Assembly (NCBI RefSeq): GCF_028736115.1
Contig: NZ_CP117877.1
Location: forward strand, 1,674,001-1,738,000
DNA: 64,000 nucleotides
Direction of reading: 5' to 3'
DNA from: Mucilaginibacter sp. KACC 22063
GTDB lineage: Bacteria; Bacteroidota; Bacteroidia; Sphingobacteriales; Sphingobacteriaceae
This document shows, in pieces, positions 24,457 to 33,579 of this stretch. Under the pieces are notes generated by a model. The model was not told where the DNA came from. It searched no databases and was given only the letters and a program-made list of their open reading frames with translations. Positions within the stretch are counted from its first letter, which is position 1. The number at the start of each line of letters is the position of its first letter. The position numbers were made by a program, and so were the translations under genes.

Positions 24457-26517
24457 TTACCATACCTTAATGCGGTCTTCAGGCTTTTTATACATTTTAT
24501 CGCCTGGTTTTACGTCAAATGCCTGGTACCATGCATCAATATTTGTTAATGGTGCATTGGTGCGGTATTGTTCAGGAGAGTGCGGATCTGTCAGGATGCG
24601 TGATGCAGCTGATTCCGGGCGCTGTAAGCTTCTCCAAACTTGTGCCCAAGATAAAAAGAATCTTTGATCTGGAGTAAATCCATCAATTTTTGCGCCAGAC
24701 TGGCCTTCTTTTGTTTTTTTGAATGCTTCGTAAGCAATGTTTAAACCGCCAAGATCGGCAAGGTTTTCACCTAAAGTTAAGCGGCCGTTAACGTGCATGG
24801 TATCAAGAACGGTGTAGTGGTTGTATTGGTCAACTACCATATCGGCACGCACTTTAAATTTGTCAGCATCTTCTTTTTTCCACCAGTCGCGCAGTGTGCC
24901 ATCGGCATCATACTGGCGGCCCTGGTCGTCAAAGCCGTGGGTCATTTCGTGACCGATCACAGCACCGATACCACCATAGTTAATGGCATCATCAGCTTTA
25001 AAATCAAAGAATGGGAATTGTAAGATACCTGCAGGGAATACGATCTCGTTATTAACCGGATTGTAATATGCGTTAACGGTTGGAGGTGTCATGCCCCAAC
25101 GGGTTTTATCAACAGGTTTGCCTAAGTGGCCAATCATTTCGTTGTAACTCCAAACTGAAATGCGTTTAAGGTTGCCGTAATAGTCATCGCGATTAATGGT
25201 TACACCATTATAAGTTTCCCATTTATCAGGATAACCGATTTTAACAGTAAATGCATTCAGTTTTTTTAGCGCACGTTCCTTAGTTTCAGGGGTCATCCAC
25301 TCTAAGCGTTTAATACGGTCGCCTAAAACCCCTTTAAGGTTGTTCACCAGGCCTACCATATATTGCTTAGCAGCAGGTGTGAAGTATTTTTCAACGTAGA
25401 TCTGGCCTAACAGTTCGCCTAATGCGCCGTTAACCAAACCCGCCATACGCTCTTCGCGCGGAGCCTGTACTTTCTGTCCGCTTAACACGCTGCTGAATGC
25501 AAAGCTTGCATTAGCAAACGGTGAGCTTAGCTGGCTGGCAGAACCACGCAAAATGTAACCTTTCAGGTAAACTTTCCAGTCTTCAACCGGTACAGAGGCT
25601 AACATCGCATCAGCGCTCTTTAAAAAGTCGGGTTGTGCAACCAATATGCTGTCCTGTCCGTTCACTTTCATTTTAGGCAATAAAACTGCCCAGTTTAAGT
25701 GAGGTGTAGTTTTGCTTAAATCAGCAACGGCAAACTTGTTATAAGTTTTTTGAGGGTCGCGCATGGCAACACGGCTCATTTGTACTTTAGCCAGTTCAGT
25801 TTCTATACGGATAATGGTTGCCGCATTTTTTTCTGCCACAGCTTGGTCTGTTCCTGTTAAAGTGAACAGGGTAGTAAGATAAGTTTTGTAAGCGTCTAAA
25901 ATCTTTTTGTTACGTGCATTATCAACCAGGTAATAATCACGGTCTGGCAGGCTGGTGCCGCCCTGGCCTAAGCTGGTAATATATTTTGTAACGTTCTTAG
26001 AATCCTGGCCTACGCCAAAACGGAACAGCGGACTGCCTTCGCCAACGGTACGCTGGTAAGCAATCTCGTCAATTACACCGTTAAGGCTGCTGATTTTGTC
26101 GATACGTTGCAAATCTGGCTTAATCGGTTCGTAGCCACGTTTTTCGATGGTTAAGCTATCCATGCCACTGGTATACAGGTCGCCTACGCGTTGTTTAACG
26201 CTGCCTTTAGGCTGAGTCGGGCCTTTGCTTACTTCGTTCAAAATGGTGCGCATTTTTTTGTTGTTCGATTCAGCAAGGATACCAAAGCTTCCCCAACGGG
26301 TTTCTTTAGCCGGGATGGTGTTCTTTTTTAACCAGCCACCGTTAGCATATTCAAAGAAGTTATCGCCAGGCTTAACTTCAGGATCCATGTTGGTCGGATC
26401 TATAAATTTCTGAGGCGGATCAGATTTCTTTGCATCGTTACCGCTGCCTGTAGCAAAAGCGTTTGCTGATAAGCACAACGCACTTGCAAGCACTAAGTGA
26501 GTAAATTTTGAGTTCAT
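24457..26517 (-). CDS. M13-family (neprilysin/PepO-type) zinc metallopeptidase
   Basis: 686 residues with a signal peptide (MNSKFTHLVLASALCLSANAFA). It cleaves short peptides in the periplasm or outside. The zinc motif HExxH is in VIGHEMTHGFDDQG, the third ligand Glu is in GENLADLGG, and the substrate-binding NAYYNPVNNEIVFPAG motif lies upstream, all M13 hallmarks. The N-terminal mature region DPEVKPGDNFFEYANGGWLK is the family start. Length is normal (about 670-690). Monocistronic, with its own strong terminator and a 260-bp upstream region in which no clear promoter box was seen. Confidence 0.94.
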   Translation of the reverse strand: MNSKFTHLVLASALCLSANAFATGSGNDAKKSDPPQKFIDPTNMDPEVKPGDNFFEYANGGWLKKNTIPAKETRWGSFGILAESNNKKMRTILNEVSKGPTQPKGSVKQRVGDLYTSGMDSLTIEKRGYEPIKPDLQRIDKISSLNGVIDEIAYQRTVGEGSPLFRFGVGQDSKNVTKYITSLGQGGTSLPDRDYYLVDNARNKKILDAYKTYLTTLFTLTGTDQAVAEKNAATIIRIETELAKVQMSRVAMRDPQKTYNKFAVADLSKTTPHLNWAVLLPKMKVNGQDSILVAQPDFLKSADAMLASVPVEDWKVYLKGYILRGSASQLSSPFANASFAFSSVLSGQKVQAPREERMAGLVNGALGELLGQIYVEKYFTPAAKQYMVGLVNNLKGVLGDRIKRLEWMTPETKERALKKLNAFTVKIGYPDKWETYNGVTINRDDYYGNLKRISVWSYNEMIGHLGKPVDKTRWGMTPPTVNAYYNPVNNEIVFPAGILQFPFFDFKADDAINYGGIGAVIGHEMTHGFDDQGRQYDADGTLRDWWKKEDADKFKVRADMVVDQYNHYTVLDTMHVNGRLTLGENLADLGGLNIAYEAFKKTKEGQSGAKIDGFTPDQRFFLSWAQVWRSLQRPESAASRILTDPHSPEQYRTNAPLTNIDAWYQAFDVKPGDKMYKKPEDRIKVW

Positions 26518-26763
26518 GCAATTAATTAAGAAAAGTTGAATTTACTTAATTATACTTTACCCTTACAATAGCTTGCCTTATTAAACCTAAGGCGGGTTAA
26601 ATAAATTTCGTGCTTTAATAGGTTATTGTGCTTCTACACTGATAATTTTAAATAAAACCCACATAAAACTTAACTGTAACATTTATGATGTACTGCAAAA
26701 ACAGGGTTATTTAAGCAGCTACAGTAAAGGTTTTTCATGCTTCATAACATCCAACAAAAAGCT

Positions 26764-26771
26764 TATTTTTG
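26764..26771 (+). promoter_or_regulatory. -7 box TATTTTTG 6 nt before the valS start
   Basis: TATTTTTG is followed by CGGCTT and then ATG at 26778. The box overlaps an in-frame TTG (26769), which is therefore unlikely to be the start codon. The -33 position reads TTC rather than TTG. Confidence 0.55.
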
Positions 26772-26777
26772 CGGCTT

Positions 26778-29453
26778 ATGAGTATTTCTAAGACCTATCA
26801 GCCAAAAGAAGCAGAAGCCAAGTGGTATAATTACTGGTTAGCTAACGGTTTTTTCCGTTCGGTGCCCGATGAGCGCGAGCCATATACAATTGTAATCCCT
26901 CCGCCAAACGTCACCGGTGTGCTGCACATGGGCCACATGCTTAACAACACTATTCAGGATGTGCTGATACGCCGTGCGCGTATGCAGGGTAAAAATGCCT
27001 GCTGGGTACCCGGTACCGACCATGCAAGTATTGCTACCGAAGCTAAGGTTGTTGCTATGCTGAAAGAGCAGGGCATTGAGAAGAAAGACTTAACACGCGA
27101 AAAGTTCCTGGAACATGCCTGGGAGTGGAAAGAAAAATACGGCGGTATCATCCTTGAACAATTAAAGAAGCTTGGTGCATCATGCGATTGGGACCGTACC
27201 CGTTTTACGATGGAAGAGGATCTGAGCGAAGCCGTTATTGATACCTTTATTCATTTATATAAAAAGGGTTGGATTTACCGTGGCGTGCGCATGGTAAACT
27301 GGGACCCGAAAGGTAAAACTGCCGTATCTGACGAGGAAGTTATCCGTAAGGAAGTGAATCAGAAGCTGTATTATATTAAATATAAAATAAGTCCGCAAGA
27401 CAGTAAGTCCGCAAGTCAGGAAGACGCGCTTTCGGACTCTCAGACTTCCGGACTTCCGGACTATGTTGTGATTGCCACTACCCGCCCGGAAACTATTATG
27501 GCGGATGCTGCGGTTTTTGTTAACCCTAATGATGAGCGTTATAAACACCTGCATGGCAAAAGCGTATCTATTCCGTTGGTGAATCGTGTAATTCCGATCA
27601 TGACGGATGAATACGTAACCATGGACTTTGGTACCGGCTGTTTAAAGGTTACCCCGGCGCACGACTTAAATGACTATGAGCTTGGGCAGAAACACCATTT
27701 ACAGGTTATCGACATCCTGAATGATGATGGTTCGTTAAATAATCTTGCAGAAATATTAGTTGGCGAAGACCGCTTTGCTGCCCGTAAAAAAATTGCTGCC
27801 ATGCTTGAAGAAGCAGGTGCTTTGGAGAAGGTAGAAGAATATAAATCGCAGGTAGGTTTTTCTGAACGTACCGATGCCGTTATTGAGCCACGCCTTTCTA
27901 TGCAGTGGTTCTGCAAAATGGACGAAATGGCTAAACCCGCCCTTGCCGATGTGTTAAATGGTGATGTTAAGCTAATACCCGACAAGTTTGTAAATACTTA
28001 TCGTCACTGGATGGAAAACGTTCAGGATTGGTGTATCAGCCGCCAGTTATGGTGGGGACAACGCATCCCGGCGTGGTACAATGAAAAAGGGCAGTGGGTA
28101 GTTGCCAAAACCGAAGCAGAAGCAAGAGCAGAATTTGCGGCACAAGGTATAGAAGTGACCAGCATTCGCCAGGAAGAGGATGTGGTTGATACCTGGTTCT
28201 CGTCATGGTTATGGCCTATTTCCGTATTCGACGGGTTTAAAAATCCGGATGGAGCAGATATCAATTATTATTATCCAACTAATGATCTGGTAACTGCACC
28301 GGAGATCTTATTCTTCTGGGTGGCGCGTATGATTATGGCAGGCCACGAGTTCCGCGGAAAAAAGCCTTTTACCAATGTTTACCTTACTGGTATCGTTCGT
28401 GATAAGCTTGGCCGTAAAATGTCAAAATCATTGGGCAACTCGCCCGATCCGCTTGGCCTTATTGAACAGTACGGCGCAGACGGTGTGAGGGTAGGCATCC
28501 TGTTATCTTCACCGGCAGGTAATGACCTGATGTTCGACGAAAGCTATTGCGAACAGGGGCGTAACTTTGCTAACAAGGTTTGGAATGCTTTCCGTTTGGT
28601 TAAAGGATGGGAAGTTGACGAAAGCCTTGAAAATAAAAATCAGATTGCGATCGACTGGTTTGCAAGCCGCTTTAATGAAGCCTTAAAAGAGATTGAAGAA
28701 AACTTTAGCCAGTATCGCTTATCAGAAGCATTAATGGCTACTTATAAGCTGGTTTGGGACGACTTCTGCGCATGGTATCTGGAAATGATAAAACCTGCGT
28801 ATCAGCAGCCGGCAGATGCAGCAACTTACAGAGCAACAGTAGCTTTCTTTGAACAGATATTGAAGATTTTACATCCTTTTATGCCGTTCTTAACAGAGGA
28901 ATTATGGCATGATGAGATATTTGGTGAACGTACTGAAAAGGATTGTATCATCGTGGCAAAAATGCCCGAAGTTGGGGATATAAATCTACAGCTTAACAAT
29001 GAATTAAATTCAGTTAAACTAATTGTTAGTGGAATAAGGAATATTCGTAATGCTAAGCAGATTTCTCCTAAAGAAATGCTTGATTTAGTGATAAAGCAAA
29101 ATTCAAATATCAATTATCATTCCTATTTGCCGGTAATTACTCATTTAAGTAATCTGGGCACAGTTGAGTTTGCTGATGAAAAGGTAACAGGTGCTGCCAG
29201 TTTTATGGTACTTACCGACGAGTTTTTTATACCACTTGCAGAAAATATTGACCCTGCTGCAGAGGCCGAAAGACTACAAAAAGAAATAGAATATCTTAAC
29301 GGTTTCCTGAAGTCGGTTAACGCAAAGCTTGGAAACGAACGTTTTATGCAAAATGCCAAGCCGGAAATAGTAGAAAACGAGTTAAAGAAAAAAGCGGATA
29401 CTGAAGCTAAGATCAAGGTGATACAAGAGAGCCTTGCATCTTTGGCAGGTTAA
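26778..29453 (+). CDS. valS: Valyl-tRNA synthetase with a repeat-derived insert
   Basis: Class I synthetase charging tRNA-Val, 891 residues. The HIGH-type motif is HMGHM at 50-54 after PPPNVTGVL, and KMSKS is near residue 547 (LGRKMSKSLGN). The CP1 editing domain carries VIATTRPETIMADAAV. A C-terminal coiled coil of the ValRS type occupies about 825-891 (AEAERLQKEIEYLNGF). Odd feature: residues 205-228, just before the editing-domain ATTRPET motif, are a low-complexity Ser/Gln/Asp stretch. It is encoded by a degenerate inverted repeat (27390-27461) with no counterpart in usual ValRS, where a short loop joins KYKI to the next strand. The frame is kept, so the enzyme should be functional. ATG at 26778 chosen over an in-frame TTG at 26769. 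Confidence 0.95.
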   Translation: MSISKTYQPKEAEAKWYNYWLANGFFRSVPDEREPYTIVIPPPNVTGVLHMGHMLNNTIQDVLIRRARMQGKNACWVPGTDHASIATEAKVVAMLKEQGIEKKDLTREKFLEHAWEWKEKYGGIILEQLKKLGASCDWDRTRFTMEEDLSEAVIDTFIHLYKKGWIYRGVRMVNWDPKGKTAVSDEEVIRKEVNQKLYYIKYKISPQDSKSASQEDALSDSQTSGLPDYVVIATTRPETIMADAAVFVNPNDERYKHLHGKSVSIPLVNRVIPIMTDEYVTMDFGTGCLKVTPAHDLNDYELGQKHHLQVIDILNDDGSLNNLAEILVGEDRFAARKKIAAMLEEAGALEKVEEYKSQVGFSERTDAVIEPRLSMQWFCKMDEMAKPALADVLNGDVKLIPDKFVNTYRHWMENVQDWCISRQLWWGQRIPAWYNEKGQWVVAKTEAEARAEFAAQGIEVTSIRQEEDVVDTWFSSWLWPISVFDGFKNPDGADINYYYPTNDLVTAPEILFFWVARMIMAGHEFRGKKPFTNVYLTGIVRDKLGRKMSKSLGNSPDPLGLIEQYGADGVRVGILLSSPAGNDLMFDESYCEQGRNFANKVWNAFRLVKGWEVDESLENKNQIAIDWFASRFNEALKEIEENFSQYRLSEALMATYKLVWDDFCAWYLEMIKPAYQQPADAATYRATVAFFEQILKILHPFMPFLTEELWHDEIFGERTEKDCIIVAKMPEVGDINLQLNNELNSVKLIVSGIRNIRNAKQISPKEMLDLVIKQNSNINYHSYLPVITHLSNLGTVEFADEKVTGAASFMVLTDEFFIPLAENIDPAAEAERLQKEIEYLNGFLKSVNAKLGNERFMQNAKPEIVENELKKKADTEAKIKVIQESLASLAG
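27390..27461. repeat. 72-bp degenerate inverted repeat inside valS (in frame, 24 codons)
   Basis: The left half carries AGTCCGCAAG twice in related form (27390-27399 and 27406-27415). The right half, read as reverse complement, gives AGTCCGGAAGTCCGGAAGTC. The outer arms AGTCCGCAAG and CTTCCGGACT pair at 9 of 10 positions. This AGTCCGnAAG composition is unlike the flanking coding sequence and looks like an intergenic palindromic repeat that entered the gene as an exact multiple of three. Confidence 0.7.
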
Positions 29454-29472
29454 TTGCCTTATATATAAGTCT

Positions 29473-29505
29473 GATAGCATGATGGTTATTACACATCGTG
29501 CTATC
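29473..29505 (+). terminator. Likely terminator hairpin after valS
   Basis: GATAGCATGATG (29473-29484) pairs with CATCGTGCTATC (29494-29505) at 11 of 12 positions around a 9-base loop, 20 bases after the valS stop. It is followed by TTGATTTAT, a weak T-rich tail. Confidence 0.5.
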
Positions 29506-29533
29506 TTGATTTATACAGGGGCTTTAACCAATT

Positions 29534-31354
29534 ATGCATCAGGCAAGTTTTTTTAACATTTCTTTAAATAACATACTCACCGCTGAACATTCAATACTTG
29601 ATAAGGCGCGTATCAGGTTGTTGTATTTTGGTTTATGGCTTGCCTTTATTGCCGATTTAGCTTTAATATTTACAAGCTTTGCGCAGGCAAGTACAGTGAA
29701 TACTATTATTTCGGGTTTTACAGCCGTACTGCTGCTGGGTTTATTTAAATACCTGACCTGGCGTCCCGACTGGCGCAGAATATCGCACGTGCTGCTGACA
29801 ATGGTTACGCTGCTGAACCTTAGCAATGTTTATGTACTGGTTCAAAGTGTTAGCCTGGTTACCATTCAATTAATACTGATCACCGTTTTGTTCAGCTTTT
29901 ATATGCTTGGACAAAGCTTTGGTTTGTTTTATTCGTTGGTTAACATTATACCGGTATTGGCATTTATGGTGCTGGAGTACTATAGTAGCTATATCATTAA
30001 TTTTAAGCCCGAAAAAGTAGATCAATCGCTTACCATAGTATCCGTACTTAGCAATTTCATACTTATCATTTTCATACATAGCCACTTTTATGGTGCTTTT
30101 CTAAAAAACATTAAACAGCTGAAACAAACCAGCGAAAAGCAGAAGCAGCTAAATGTGCAGATGGAAGTTGCCATACAAAAGGCTGAAAAATCGTCTCAGG
30201 CGAAGTCTGAATTTTTGTCGACCATGTCGCATGAGATCCGTACGCCGTTAAATGCGGTTATTGGTATGTCTAACCTACTGATGATGAGCAATCCGCGCCT
30301 TGACCAAAAGGAAAACCTGGAGATACTTAAATTTTCTGCCAATAATCTGCTTGCCATTGTGAATGACGTGCTTGATTTTAACAAGATCGAGTCGGGTAAG
30401 CTTATCTTTGAAAACGTGCGCTTTAACATGGGCGAACTGATGCATAATATCTGCGGGGCACAAATTATTAAAGCAATTGAAAAGGGACTTAATTTTAGTC
30501 TTAATGTAGATAGTTCGTTAAAGTACCGTACCATCATAGGCGATCCAACACGCCTTACGCAGGTGATCTTCAACCTGGTGAGCAATGCCATTAAATTTAC
30601 AGAAAAAGGCAATGTATGGGTTAATGTAAATTGTATTCAGGATCGTCACAATGTATTAGCTATACACTTTTCTGTTAAAGATACCGGTATAGGGATAGAT
30701 AAGGACAATCTGAGTACTATTTTTGAACCCTTTGCGCAGGAGTCTATGAGTACCACGCGCCAATATGGAGGTACGGGTTTAGGGTTATCCATAGTGAAAC
30801 GCTTGTTAGAATTGCAGGGGGTAAGTATGTATGTTGATACCAAGCCGGGCGTTGGATCAGAGTTTTCATTCAATATGGAATTTACGGTGCCTACTGATGT
30901 TGAAGTGAAAAAGCCAGCGGAGCAGCTAATCCCTGTATTAGAACATCCCAAGCAAGAACAACTTAGTGGTAATTTTAGTGATGTGCGTGTACTTATTGCT
31001 GAGGATAACCCGGTGAACGTAATGTTGATGAAAAAACTGCTCTCTAAGTGGGATATTACACCAAAATTTGCCGAAAATGGCGCATTAGCGGTTGAGATGG
31101 TTCAATATGGTAATTTTGATATTATCCTGATGGACTTGCAAATGCCGGTAATGAACGGTTTTGAAGCTGCTACAGAGATCAGAAACCTGGCTGATAACAG
31201 AAAATCCAATTTGCCGATTATTGCTTTAACAGCTTCGGCATTAGTTGACATTCGAGAACAGGTGTTTAGTTCAGGTATGAATGATTATGTTTCTAAGCCT
31301 TTTAAACCCGACGAGCTGAAAGAAAAAATGCTGGGTTTACTTGCTATGGCTTAA
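29534..31354 (+). CDS. Hybrid sensor histidine kinase / response regulator
   Basis: 606 residues. About six hydrophobic helices fill residues 28-190 and form an unassigned membrane sensor without a large periplasmic loop. A coiled linker follows. The HisKA domain has phospho-acceptor His233 in STMSHEIRTPLNAVIG. The HATPase domain has NLVSNAIKFTEKG (N box), VKDTGIGIDKDN (G1) and GGTGLGLSIVKRL (G2). A C-terminal receiver domain has acidic AEDNP and phospho-Asp534 in IILMDLQMP, with SKPF Lys near the end. No HPt or output domain is attached, so a separate partner is needed. Its last 18 bases overlap the convergent HsdR-N gene. Confidence 0.93.
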   Translation: MHQASFFNISLNNILTAEHSILDKARIRLLYFGLWLAFIADLALIFTSFAQASTVNTIISGFTAVLLLGLFKYLTWRPDWRRISHVLLTMVTLLNLSNVYVLVQSVSLVTIQLILITVLFSFYMLGQSFGLFYSLVNIIPVLAFMVLEYYSSYIINFKPEKVDQSLTIVSVLSNFILIIFIHSHFYGAFLKNIKQLKQTSEKQKQLNVQMEVAIQKAEKSSQAKSEFLSTMSHEIRTPLNAVIGMSNLLMMSNPRLDQKENLEILKFSANNLLAIVNDVLDFNKIESGKLIFENVRFNMGELMHNICGAQIIKAIEKGLNFSLNVDSSLKYRTIIGDPTRLTQVIFNLVSNAIKFTEKGNVWVNVNCIQDRHNVLAIHFSVKDTGIGIDKDNLSTIFEPFAQESMSTTRQYGGTGLGLSIVKRLLELQGVSMYVDTKPGVGSEFSFNMEFTVPTDVEVKKPAEQLIPVLEHPKQEQLSGNFSDVRVLIAEDNPVNVMLMKKLLSKWDITPKFAENGALAVEMVQYGNFDIILMDLQMPVMNGFEAATEIRNLADNRKSNLPIIALTASALVDIREQVFSSGMNDYVSKPFKPDELKEKMLGLLAMA

Positions 31355-31807
31355 ATCTGTATAATCGGGCAATTCTTTTAAAAAAGAATAGCTGTTATTT
31401 TCATAATCAATATTACAGCAGTGATTTACCAGGCCGTTGGTAACAGCCAGTAACCGCACTTTGTGTACCATATTATAACGGGCTGCCTGGTCAAACACCT
31501 TTTGGTCTATATTAACAGTTGGCGCTTTACATTCTATAAGCAATATCTTTTTACCCGTTACATCATGCACCACAATGTCTGATCTTTTAAGAAGACCATG
31601 CAGCTTTAAGCCTCCTTCCAGTTTTATAAGTCCCTTGGGATATTTTTTATGGTGAATTAAGTACTGAACAAAGTGCTGCCTAACCCATTCTTCGGGCGTA
31701 AGTACGATTTGTTTTTTACGTATTTCATCTAATATGAAAAGTTGTCCGTTGTTGTCGGTGATCTTGAAAGGATAGGGTGGTAAATTTAAAGGCTGCAACA
31801 AACTCAC
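31337..31807 (-). CDS. HsdR N-terminal-domain nuclease-like protein
   Basis: 156 residues of the type I restriction enzyme R-subunit N-terminal family (PD-(D/E)xK fold). The metal-site pattern is readable as SDIVVHDVTGKKILLIECKAP, with the Asp and the E-x-K spaced as expected. No helicase or specificity subunit follows, so this is the short stand-alone form common in Bacteroidota, typically next to holA as here. Its role is unknown; restriction is unlikely without partners. The start is GTG at 31807, and TAATTTCG just upstream is one base off the TAnnTTTG box. Confidence 0.82.
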   Translation of the reverse strand: MSLLQPLNLPPYPFKITDNNGQLFILDEIRKKQIVLTPEEWVRQHFVQYLIHHKKYPKGLIKLEGGLKLHGLLKRSDIVVHDVTGKKILLIECKAPTVNIDQKVFDQAARYNMVHKVRLLAVTNGLVNHCCNIDYENNSYSFLKELPDYTDLSHSK

Positions 31808-31857
31808 AATGCGAAATTACCAAAACTTGATGGATAATTATAAATGTGCGGAATGTT

Positions 31858-32218
31858 GACCCCTTATTAATGCAAGTGCGGTGTTGTACTAACAGTAGTC
31901 TTCCCCTTTAAAGGGGAAAGCAGAGGCATTGCACCTGCAGTAACCCTGATAAGGGTATATTACATTATAAGACTTTTAACGGCATAAGATCTAATAAGAG
32001 GTATATATTAAAAATTGTGACCCCTTATTTACGCTTCTAAAGGTTGCACCGGCGGTAGTCTTCCCCTTTAAAGGGGAAAGCAAAGGCATTGCTACGGCAC
32101 AAATTCTGATAAGGGGTATATTACATTAGAGACTTTGCTACGGCACAAACTCTGATAAGGGGTATATTACATTAAAGACTTTGTACCGGCAGTAACTTTA
32201 ATAAGGGGTATATTAAAG
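31858..32218. repeat. Complex direct/inverted repeat array upstream of holA
   Basis: The 493-bp gene-free stretch 31808-32300 is dominated by repeats. GACCCCTTATT occurs at 31858 and 32019, and a 38-bp block (31895-31932 and 32055-32092, one mismatch) centres on the palindrome TTCCCCTTTAAAGGGGAA. Copies of GATAAGGGGTATATTACATTA, some degenerate, lie near 31948, 31993, 32107, 32153 and 32200. The large period is about 160 bp; the 3' copies repeat every 46 bp. GACCCCTTATT is the complement of the AATAAGGGGT core, so units can fold on each other. No ORF or IS remnant is seen in it. Confidence 0.85.
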
Positions 32219-32300
32219 CAAAGGCACTGCTACGCACAAACTTTAATCCCTGGCCATTCCTTATTCCTGCCGCATAATTTGTAATTTGCACCGTATTGGT

Positions 32301-33323
32301 ATGACGGCTCCTGAAATTCTTAAAGATCTAAAAAACCGCAAGTTTAAACCTGTTTATCTGCTGCATGGCGATGAGCCTTACTTTATTGATGTAGTAAGCA
32401 ATTATATCGAACATCATGTATTGCCAGATGCAGAAAAAGGCTTTAATCAAACCATATTATACGGCAAGGATACCGACATGATCAGTGTTTTAAATGCCGC
32501 GAAGCGCTATCCTATGATGGCCGATTACCAGGTGGTAATGGTTAAGGAGGCACAGGATTTAAAGTGGGGGAAGGAAGATGATGATAAAAAAACGCTAAAC
32601 CCCCTGCAAAGCTACCTCGACAAGCCGCTGGCCAGTACCATTTTAGTTTTTTGTTATAAGTACGGCAAGTTTGATAAGCGGAAGAAAGCTTATAAAGCCA
32701 TCGAAAAAAACGGGTTGATATTTGAATCAGCATCGCTATATGATAATAAAATTCCTGGCTGGATTGAAGGTTATGTAAGCGATAAGAAATATCGCATCAA
32801 CTCGCAGGCGTCAAACATGCTGGCCGAGTACCTGGGAAACGACCTGTCTAAAATAGCGAATGAGCTGGATAAGCTGATGTTAAATATTCAGGAAGGCGGC
32901 GAAATTACCTTAAAGGAGATACATGACAATATCGGTATCAGTAAAGAATATAATGTATTTGAACTGCAGGCAGCCTTGGCCAAGCGCGACGTAGTAAAAG
33001 CCAACCAGATCATTAATTACTTTGATGCCAACCCAAAGGCCAATCCTATTGTGGTTTTAATGGCCAACTTGTATAGTTTTTTCAGCAAAATATTGCAGGT
33101 GCATTACCTCAAGGACAAATCGTCAGCAAGTATTGCCAAAGAATTAGGGATAAGCCCATATTTTACTAAAGATTATGAGCAGGCTTCCCGTAGTTATGAT
33201 CAATACAGAACCATGTATATCATCGGTTTGCTGCGCGAGTACGACCTTAAAAGCAAGGGTGTTGATTCAGCAGCTGAACATGGCGAGCTGCTGAAAGAAC
33301 TGGTTTTTAAGATCATGCATTAA
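32301..33323 (+). CDS. holA: DNA polymerase III subunit delta
   Basis: 340 residues. Opens the sliding clamp as part of the clamp loader. Family features are the N-terminal KPVYLLHGDEPYFIDVVSNYIE, the middle LAEYLGNDLSKIANELDKLML, and YNVFELQAALAKRDVVKANQIINYF of the collar region. Domain order and length match bacterial delta. The ATG at 32301 is used instead of an in-frame TTG 15 bases upstream. Preceded by a large repeat array, so its promoter lies in or just after the repeats. Convergent with a small acidic protein gene 2 bp after the stop. Confidence 0.93.
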   Translation: MTAPEILKDLKNRKFKPVYLLHGDEPYFIDVVSNYIEHHVLPDAEKGFNQTILYGKDTDMISVLNAAKRYPMMADYQVVMVKEAQDLKWGKEDDDKKTLNPLQSYLDKPLASTILVFCYKYGKFDKRKKAYKAIEKNGLIFESASLYDNKIPGWIEGYVSDKKYRINSQASNMLAEYLGNDLSKIANELDKLMLNIQEGGEITLKEIHDNIGISKEYNVFELQAALAKRDVVKANQIINYFDANPKANPIVVLMANLYSFFSKILQVHYLKDKSSASIAKELGISPYFTKDYEQASRSYDQYRTMYIIGLLREYDLKSKGVDSAAEHGELLKELVFKIMH

Positions 33324-33325
33324 GA

Positions 33326-33517
33326 TCACTCGCCAGTATCCGGCTGAAAGTCGAGATCAAATTCCAGATCGTCAGCGTCGTACTGTTTAATTTCTCCCGA
33401 ATTTAATTTTACTTCTACAGCATCCTCTTCATTAAGTTGCTGTGTATTTACAATGCCCTTTTCATCCGTAGCAGAAATGGTAACCTGGTCGCCGTATTCA
33501 AATAGTCCGTTCTTCAT
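33326..33517 (-). CDS. Small acidic hypothetical protein
   Basis: 63 residues, strongly acidic, ending LEFDLDFQPDTGE. The sequence MKNGLFEYGDQVTISATDEKG and VEVKLNSGEIKQYDADDLEF reads like a small SH3/KOW-type beta barrel (strand-turn-strand with Gly at turns). No catalytic motif. It overlaps no other gene and its codon use is like its neighbours, so it is probably real. Function unknown. Confidence 0.6.
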   Translation of the reverse strand: MKNGLFEYGDQVTISATDEKGIVNTQQLNEEDAVEVKLNSGEIKQYDADDLEFDLDFQPDTGE

Positions 33518-33579
33518 ATCAAATATATTATGAAGACTAACAGTTGCTATTGATAAAATGTTTATGAACCGATGTAAGC

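Noticed and set aside
26769-26777. valS start at TTG giving three extra residues
   Set aside because: The TTG is part of the TATTTTTG -7 box; the ATG 9 bases later is the natural start.
31337-31807. Part of a type I restriction system
   Set aside because: Only the HsdR N-terminal domain is present, with no helicase, HsdM or HsdS nearby; this is the stand-alone form seen beside holA.
31858-32218. CRISPR array
   Set aside because: Repeats have unequal spacing (46 and 160 bp), the in-between sequences are themselves repeated, and no cas gene is in the window.
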